In this document: one piece after another, positions 7,578 to 41,245 of the stretch
Layout: every line of letters begins with the position of its first letter
How positions within the stretch are numbered: the first letter of the stretch is position 1
Source of the DNA: Nocardia gamkensis NBRC 108242
Lineage (GTDB): Bacteria > Actinomycetota > Actinomycetes > Mycobacteriales > Mycobacteriaceae
Assembly (NCBI RefSeq): GCF_001612985.1
Contig: NZ_BDBM01000070.1
Span: 1 to 41,245, forward strand
Reading direction: 5' to 3'
DNA: 41,245 bases
The notes under the pieces: model-generated
Seen by the model: the letters and a program-made list of their open reading frames with translations, nothing else
The model's database searches: none
What the model was told of the DNA's origin: nothing
Translations under genes and position numbers: made by a program

Positions 7578-8557
7578 GAAACAGTGTCACCCCTCTACTT
7601 CGCAACATCACCCAACGCCTGACCCGAACCCTCGATCTGGGGTCGAGGAGGGCCGCGGGCACCTATCGGCGCACCAGTAGCACGCTGGACCTCGGTGCTC
7701 GCGAGTTCCGGGATGCCGACGAGCGATCGTCGCATCTGCTGGAAGAGGCGCGCACCCGGATACAGGTGCATCCGGCGCAGGCGGCTCGGCAGCGAACGTG
7801 GGATTACCAGCCCAGTCCGGCCGAATCCGCCATGCGTGCGCGCCGGCTGACCACGGATGTCGGGTTCGACGACGAGATGAGTGAAGTCGTAGCGAAAAGC
7901 TCCACCACGGTACGGAGGATGCGCTCGGACGACGGCGAATTGAACATTTACAAACCGATCCATGGTGAGCACTACGACGCGGGGTTGCCTTTCGTGCATG
8001 CTCCCGGTGCGTTGACGAGTCGCGAGATCGCGGCATATCGAGTCGATGAACTACTCGGTTTCGGCAGGGTGCCACCGACCGCTCGGACGGACGGTGTGAT
8101 CGGACCCGACGGCAGGGCCTCCGGGCCGGGCATGATCCAGCAGTTCGTCGAGTCCAAGCCCGCGCGGGCGGTCGGCGACTACCCGAAAGTCCAGCAACAG
8201 CAGGTCGCGGTACTCGATTACGTGATCGGTGCGCTCGATCGCCATCCCGGCAACTATCGCACCGTCGAACGCGACGGGCAGCTCGAAGTGGTCGCCATCG
8301 ATCACGGTCGATCGTTTCCCCTGTCGACTCGACCGCTGGAAATCAATATCGATTCCGACTTCGCCATGGCGCAGAAGGGCGTGCGACTCGAGGGTGATGT
8401 GCTGCGCGGGGTGCAGGGCGTCGATATGGACCGCTTCCGGGCGGCGCTCGGCGACGCCGGTCTCCACGACAATGCCATCAATGGCGCGGTGGCACGGCTG
8501 GAGAAGATACGAGAACTCGGGATGATCCCTGCCGATGCCAGGGTGCTGCCGCCCTAA
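7574..8557 (+). CDS. PI3/4-kinase-fold kinase-like protein
   Basis: A 327-residue protein if GTG 7574 (GTGA overlap with the preceding stop) is used; a GTG at 7520 would add 18 residues, and no ribosome site decides between them. The first 110 residues are basic and helical. A kinase-like core follows: LNIYKPIHGE with candidate ATP-binding Lys127, REIAAYRVDELLGFGRVPPT, GPGMIQQFVE, the catalytic-loop-like LDRHPGNY (Asp222), and AIDHG (Asp243) in the DFG/metal position. These match the bacterial PI3/PI4-kinase-like fold, including the actinobacterial family that carries the REVAAY..VPPT and GPGM patterns. The substrate is unknown and need not be a lipid; it could phosphorylate or modify a protein. 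The function of the pair is unassigned. Confidence 0.68.
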   Translation: MRNSVTPLLRNITQRLTRTLDLGSRRAAGTYRRTSSTLDLGAREFRDADERSSHLLEEARTRIQVHPAQAARQRTWDYQPSPAESAMRARRLTTDVGFDDEMSEVVAKSSTTVRRMRSDDGELNIYKPIHGEHYDAGLPFVHAPGALTSREIAAYRVDELLGFGRVPPTARTDGVIGPDGRASGPGMIQQFVESKPARAVGDYPKVQQQQVAVLDYVIGALDRHPGNYRTVERDGQLEVVAIDHGRSFPLSTRPLEINIDSDFAMAQKGVRLEGDVLRGVQGVDMDRFRAALGDAGLHDNAINGAVARLEKIRELGMIPADARVLPP

Positions 8558-8637
8558 TCCGTGCACCAGCGGCGCAGTATTTCTCCTGAGCGCTGGGCCT
8601 CCTCGCCCATCCGGCGCGCGGACGCCGCACGGATCAT
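8554..8637 (-). CDS. Possible 27-residue coupled small ORF
   Basis: An ATG at 8637 overlaps the stop of the ABM-like gene (ATGA) and opens a 27-codon frame beginning MIRAASARRMGEEAQRSGEI and ending in WCTD, with the look of an amphipathic helix. Its TAG overlaps the TAA of the kinase-like gene on the other strand. It could be a coupled small protein, a frameshifted tail of the upstream gene, or chance. Confidence 0.22.
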   Translation of the reverse strand: MIRAASARRMGEEAQRSGEILRRWCTD

Positions 8638-9110
8638 CCGGCCTGTGGGTGCGGGCGCAGGTCGATCGTGTTGCTTGCCCGTGCCCACACCTCCTGCACT
8701 TCGAAACCGGGGGCTTGCCACGAGTCGGTGGCGACGCGGACCCGGCCGCGCCATTTCCGCATGATGTCGGTGTGCACCGGCCAGCGTACGAATCGCCGCA
8801 TGTCCTGCTCGGTTTCCCACACCGAGATCGAGCCGCCGCGCGCCTCCGACGGCCTACCCCACAGCCACAGGCCGACCGCGCCGTGCATCACGGGCCAGGT
8901 CCGGCCCAGCCGCATCCCTGTCTTGTAGATCTCTTGAACGTCCTCCTCGGAGGAGGCGAGGAAGTCGGTCACGCTGACGAACACCGGGCCCGGAGTGTCG
9001 TGTCGCGGCCCGGCTTGCCAGGGCATCAGCATGGTCCCCGCGGAAAACGGCTGTTCGCCGGTCCCGCTGGAGCGGTCGGCGGTCTGATGATCGGAAGAGT
9101 TAGTAAGCAT
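8634..9110 (-). CDS. ABM/DUF3291-like dimeric alpha-beta barrel protein
   Basis: A 158-residue protein starting at ATG 9110. After a disordered N-terminus it has the pattern of a small ferredoxin-like barrel: FVSVTDFLASS, a helix ending GRTWPVMHGAVGLWLWG, GGSISVWETEQDMRRFVRW, and PVHTDIMRKWRGRVRVATDSW. This resembles the antibiotic-biosynthesis-monooxygenase and DUF3291-type proteins, which may act on small aromatic substrates or only bind them; no specific reaction can be given. A strong promoter places the transcript start at or very near the ATG, which explains the missing ribosome site. It lies in opposite orientation to its neighbours, so it is probably a single unit. Confidence 0.65.
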   Translation of the reverse strand: MLTNSSDHQTADRSSGTGEQPFSAGTMLMPWQAGPRHDTPGPVFVSVTDFLASSEEDVQEIYKTGMRLGRTWPVMHGAVGLWLWGRPSEARGGSISVWETEQDMRRFVRWPVHTDIMRKWRGRVRVATDSWQAPGFEVQEVWARASNTIDLRPHPQAG

Positions 9111-9146
9111 TTGCAGATGATATGCGTTTGCGTATGAAATTGCCAA
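9107..9146 (-). promoter_or_regulatory. Leaderless promoter with overlapping direct repeat
   Basis: On the minus strand TTGGCA (complement of 9141-9146), an 18-base spacer and TATCAT (complement of 9117-9122) end six bases before ATG 9110. Over this promoter lies a direct repeat, GCATTTGCAGATGA (9107-9120) and GCGTTTGCGTATGA (9124-9137), matching at 11 of 14 positions, with unit starts 17 bases apart. The overlap suggests a repressor site. Confidence 0.5.
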
Positions 9147-9357
9147 TGGGCCGCTCCGATGGGGATCCGCGGCGGGAATGTCAGGTGCGGGTAGCCCGGT
9201 CGGTGCGCGAGTGCCGCGTGCCGGTCGGAGTGGATTCGGCATGTCGAACGGCCGCGAACCCGAGGCCGGCGGCGCTGTGCCGGATCGCGCTCGGGAATGT
9301 GTCCGTCCCGGCGATTCGTCGCGTGCTCGGTACTCGGCCGCGACCTAGGGTGAGCGG

Positions 9358-9783
9358 GTGGCCTCTCTCTCCGATCCCGCAGTGCGCGACTTCCTGTCCC
9401 ATGGCACCCGTACCGGCAAGGTGGCGTTCGTGGCCGCCGACGGCAGTCCGATGGTGACGCCGGTGTGGTTCGTCATCGACGGGGACGAGCTGGTCTTCAA
9501 CACCGGCAAGTCCAGCGCGAAGGGCAAGGCGTTCGCCAGGGACGGGCGCGTCTCGGTGTGCGTGGACCTGGAGGAGCCGCCCTACGCGTCGGTCCAGTTG
9601 CGGGGCACGGTCACGCTCTCGGAAGACACGGGCGAACTGCTGCGCACCGCCACCGAGATCGCCGGCCGCTACATGGGCGCGGACCGCGCCGAGGAGTTCG
9701 GTAAGCGCAACGGCGTTCCCGGTGAACTCGTCGTCCGCCTGCGGCCCGACAAGGTGATCGCCCACTTCGACGCAACCGCCTGA
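9358..9783 (+). CDS. PPOX-class F420-dependent oxidoreductase-like protein
   Basis: A 141-residue split beta-barrel protein of the pyridoxamine-oxidase-like group. It has GKVAFVAADGSPMVTPVWF, VFNTGKSSAKGKAFARDGRV and the later YASVQLRGTVTL strand, the pattern of actinobacterial F420-binding members. It presumably reduces a small molecule using F420H2, but FMN cannot be excluded. The GTG at 9358 has AGGG seven bases upstream and the length is normal. It is separated from the ABM-like gene by 247 bp and from cobM by 64 bp. Confidence 0.82.
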   Translation: MASLSDPAVRDFLSHGTRTGKVAFVAADGSPMVTPVWFVIDGDELVFNTGKSSAKGKAFARDGRVSVCVDLEEPPYASVQLRGTVTLSEDTGELLRTATEIAGRYMGADRAEEFGKRNGVPGELVVRLRPDKVIAHFDATA

Positions 9784-9834
9784 ACGGCCGGGCCCTGCAT
9801 CCTGGGTGCTGGGTGGGCGGTGTGCGGCGGTCAA

Positions 9835-9840
9835 TACACT
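9835..9840 (+). promoter_or_regulatory. Possible -10 element of a leaderless cobM transcript
   Basis: TACACT ends seven bases before the cobM ATG, where a -10 hexamer of a leaderless transcript would be. No ribosome site is present between them, but no good -35 is visible either. Confidence 0.3.
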
Positions 9841-9847
9841 CGCGCGC

Positions 9848-10669
9848 ATGACCGTGCACTTCATCGGGGCCGGGCCGGGCGCGGCCGATCTGCTGACGGT
9901 GCGCGCGGTCGAGTTGCTGCGCGCGTCGCCGGTGTGCCTGTACGCGGGGACCTATCTCGATCCCGGCGTGCTGGCGTACTGCGCGCCGGACGCCGAGCTG
10001 GTCGACACCCAGCACCTGGATCTCGATCAGATCATCGAGCGTCTCGTACGCGCGGACCGTGCGGGTCAGGACGTGGCTCGTCTGTGCTCGGGTGACCCGT
10101 CGCTGTACTCGGCGCTGACCGAGCAGACCCGCAGGCTCGACGCGCACGGGGTGCCGTGGGATGTCACGCCGGGCGTGCCCGCCTATGCCGCCGCGGCGGC
10201 GGTGCTCGGCGCGGAGCTGACGGTGCCGGAACTGGTGCAGTCCGTGGTGCTGACCCGCACCCAGGCCCGCTCCACCGCGATGCCCGAGTCCGAAGCGCTG
10301 GCGAACTTCGCCGCGACCGGCGCCACGCTCGCGCTGCACTTGGCCATCACCCGCATTCGCCCCCTGGCCGCCGAACTGGCCGCCGACTACGGATCGGACT
10401 GCCCGGCCGCCGTCGTCTACCGCGCCAGCCAACCCGAGCAACTGGTGTTGCGCGGCACCCTGGCCGACATCGCCGACCAGGTCGAGGCCGCCGGACTGCG
10501 GCAGGCAGCGGTGATCCTGGTGGGCCGCGCGCTCACGCCAACGGTCTCGTGCGCCGAATCCCACCTCTACGACCCGGCGCGGGTCCGTCGGTCCGCTGCG
10601 GATAGCCGACCGGAGCGAGAGCAATCAGGAACCGGGCGGTATCAGCGCCGACGGGACGGAATTCGCTGA
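9848..10669 (+). CDS. cobM: Precorrin-4 C(11)-methyltransferase
   Basis: A 273-residue tetrapyrrole methylase that transfers a methyl group from SAM to C-11 of precorrin-4 in aerobic cobalamin synthesis. The N-terminus TVHFIGAGPGAADLLTVRA is the SAM-binding glycine loop; VARLCSGDPSLYSALTEQ and VTPGVPAYAAAAAVLG are the conserved second and third motifs. TYLDPGVLAYC and the ELTVPELVQSVVLTR segment are typical of CobM. The last 30 residues form a charged extension beyond the family's usual end. The ATG at 9848 directly precedes the SAM motif; a start at 9806 would add unrelated residues. No other cobalamin gene lies in the window, so it is detached from its pathway here. Confidence 0.92.
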   Translation: MTVHFIGAGPGAADLLTVRAVELLRASPVCLYAGTYLDPGVLAYCAPDAELVDTQHLDLDQIIERLVRADRAGQDVARLCSGDPSLYSALTEQTRRLDAHGVPWDVTPGVPAYAAAAAVLGAELTVPELVQSVVLTRTQARSTAMPESEALANFAATGATLALHLAITRIRPLAAELAADYGSDCPAAVVYRASQPEQLVLRGTLADIADQVEAAGLRQAAVILVGRALTPTVSCAESHLYDPARVRRSAADSRPEREQSGTGRYQRRRDGIR

Positions 10670-10686
10670 TCAAGGGAGGTGATTCG

Positions 10687-11409
10687 GTGCCCGACGCAGA
10701 CGCCGACGGCCGGTTCGATCTGCTGCTGTGCCGAGCGATTCCGCTGGTTCTCGCCCCGGCAGGTAACGCTGCCGGTCCCCGGGTGCGGGGAGTGGTACGC
10801 GCTGGCTCAGGGCACGCGCGGATCGTGCTGTCATCCGACGCTGCGATGAGTTCCGGTGTCGCGGTCGATTACGAACTGACCTCGGACGTGGGTGGGCTGC
10901 TCGATGTGACCGGCGCGGTCGACCACGCGCGGTTCACCGTCGGGCCCGCTGTCACACGGTTGCTGGCAGTCCACTCGGACCGGCCGCGTGACAGTCACGG
11001 CAATACCGTCCTTACCGCGGTCGATTCCGGGTTCGACTACACGGGCTCGGTAGATTCCGGTGACCAGCGCCTGTTCAGTCTGTTCAGCCTGCTGGTCGGT
11101 GGCGGTCTGCCGTGGTTCGCGGATGACTACAGCTTTGCCGGATTCATGTTTGTCGAGGCAGACACCTGTCGGATCTACGTACGTGTCACCCGCACGGACC
11201 ACACCTACGGCATAGATTTGGCCGTCAGCGGCACCGACGGGCGTCCGACCGGCTACACGTACCTCGCCCAGGAGCTGGCGCCGTTGGCCCGTAATGGCGA
11301 CCTCGCGCGCCAACCGGTCCTCGACGACTCCGATGACTATTGCGATGCCGTCGTGGATCTGCGTGCGTGGATGGGACCAGCCGGGTCCAGTGCAGTCACC
11401 GCCGTCTGA
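10687..11409 (+). CDS. Hypothetical protein downstream of cobM
   Basis: A 240-residue protein of no recognised family. GTG 10687 follows an unusually strong ribosome site, AGGGAGGTGA, placed in the 17-bp gap after cobM, so the two are probably cotranscribed. It is acidic and beta-rich with no signal peptide or membrane helix; recognisable stretches are RLFSLFSLLVGGGLPWFADD and TYGIDLAVSGTDGRPTGYTY. It is unlikely to be a corrin enzyme. Codon use fits the window, so it is a real gene, but its function cannot be stated. Confidence 0.7.
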   Translation: MPDADADGRFDLLLCRAIPLVLAPAGNAAGPRVRGVVRAGSGHARIVLSSDAAMSSGVAVDYELTSDVGGLLDVTGAVDHARFTVGPAVTRLLAVHSDRPRDSHGNTVLTAVDSGFDYTGSVDSGDQRLFSLFSLLVGGGLPWFADDYSFAGFMFVEADTCRIYVRVTRTDHTYGIDLAVSGTDGRPTGYTYLAQELAPLARNGDLARQPVLDDSDDYCDAVVDLRAWMGPAGSSAVTAV

Positions 11410-11625
11410 GCACCGGGTCCGATTCGCAGGACGCCGTCCGCAGTCGTGATCGCCGCGGTGATCTGGGTCTCCGGCGCTCCTTTCGGTGGCTGCGGGTGCT
11501 CCGCTGCGCGGCGCGAAAGTGCCGGACTGGCGCATCGGTGACCCTCTGTGAGAACCGCAACATCCTTCTGGCAAACCCGTGCGGCGCGTTTGCCTGCGGT
11601 GATGTCCAACGGCTATCAGCGATGG

Positions 11626-11655
11626 TTGGTCGGGTGCCGGAGGCGACGGTAGATT
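11626..11655 (+). promoter_or_regulatory. Candidate promoter of the NRPS gene
   Basis: TTGGTC (11626-11631), an 18-base spacer and TAGATT (11650-11655) give a reasonable vegetative promoter. It would start a leader of roughly 180 bases or more before the NRPS start codon. Confidence 0.4.
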
Positions 11656-11751
11656 GATCCGGTGATTCGCAAAGAAGGTCCCGGCGGAGCCGGTCGGTGG
11701 GTTCTGGGCACGGTCGAGCCCATGTAACAAGCCCGGCCCGTTGGACAGATA

Positions 11752-11763
11752 GTTCAAATGAAC
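11752..11763. promoter_or_regulatory. GTTCA-AA-TGAAC dyad in AT-rich leader
   Basis: A perfect 5-bp inverted repeat with a 2-base centre lies in the only AT-rich stretch of the right half of the window, about 90 bases before the NRPS start. It could be an operator or part of a second promoter (TTGGAC at 11741-11746). It is short enough to be chance. Confidence 0.3.
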
Positions 11764-11843
11764 ATTTTTTGCCTGATTTGATGTGAGAACTCAACCTGGA
11801 GACGCAGGCGCCACGCTCGGATAGGTGCGCGTCCCCTCCGGGT

Positions 11844-41245
<29,402 letters not shown>

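Larger units (their letters stand above)
11410..11843 (+). other. 434-bp non-coding leader region before the NRPS gene
   Basis: No frame here has coding character. It contains a plausible promoter at 11626-11655 and a markedly AT-rich stretch at 11735-11790 with a small dyad. An in-frame TGA at 11784 limits how far upstream the NRPS can start. No iron-box palindrome of the DmdR/IdeR type and no riboswitch was recognised. Confidence 0.6.

Noticed and set aside
11410..11843. DmdR/IdeR iron box that would mark a siderophore NRPS
   Set aside because: No 19-bp TTAGGTTAG-type palindrome was found upstream of the NRPS start.

Overview
The window is very GC-rich DNA with strong G/C preference at third codon positions, GTG starts and leaderless-looking promoters. 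Together with the gene types (F420/PPOX-type oxidoreductase, CobM, XRE regulator with a following tetratricopeptide-like region, very large NRPS) this points to an actinobacterium, most likely a Nocardia-like mycolic-acid actinomycete. The genus is an inference from gene content, not a database match.

Left part (1-11,400): small, mostly unrelated metabolic and regulatory genes. A 3-hydroxybutyrate dehydrogenase and an MHS-type proton symporter overlap by ATGA and are divergent from a LysR regulator, which forms a carbon-source uptake and oxidation unit. A SAM methyltransferase and a TetR regulator are divergent across two tandem palindromes. A large XRE-type regulator is divergent from a small resolvase-N-like protein, and a decayed copy of the regulator's 3' end lies 1.8 kb away. 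A small unknown protein is coupled to a kinase-like protein of the PI3/4-kinase fold. An ABM-like protein, a PPOX oxidoreductase, CobM (cobalamin ring methylation) and a hypothetical protein follow.

Right part (about 11,844 to beyond 41,245): one uninterrupted plus-strand gene for a giant non-ribosomal peptide synthetase. At least 9,800 codons are present and the gene runs off the window. It holds eight complete modules and the start of a ninth: C-A-T x5, C-A-T-E, C-A-T x2, then C-A(partial). The first condensation domain resembles that of EntF, which suggests an acyl or aryl N-cap, or transfer from a separate carrier protein. Ten-residue A-domain codes read by eye give Ser for modules 3, 4 and 7, Thr for module 5, probably Ser for module 9, a shared unassigned code for modules 2 and 8, and unassigned codes for modules 1 and 6. 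Module 6 carries the only epimerase, so residue 6 should be D. The deduced order is X1-X2-Ser-Ser-Thr-D-X6-Ser-X2'-(Ser?)...; no thioesterase, tailoring, MbtH or export gene is visible inside the window.

The NRPS gene shows internal recombination: 98-bp perfect repeats between modules, one A domain with unlike codon use, and in-frame loop insertions sharing a 15-bp sequence. No tRNA, rRNA, CRISPR, insertion sequence or attachment site was recognised.
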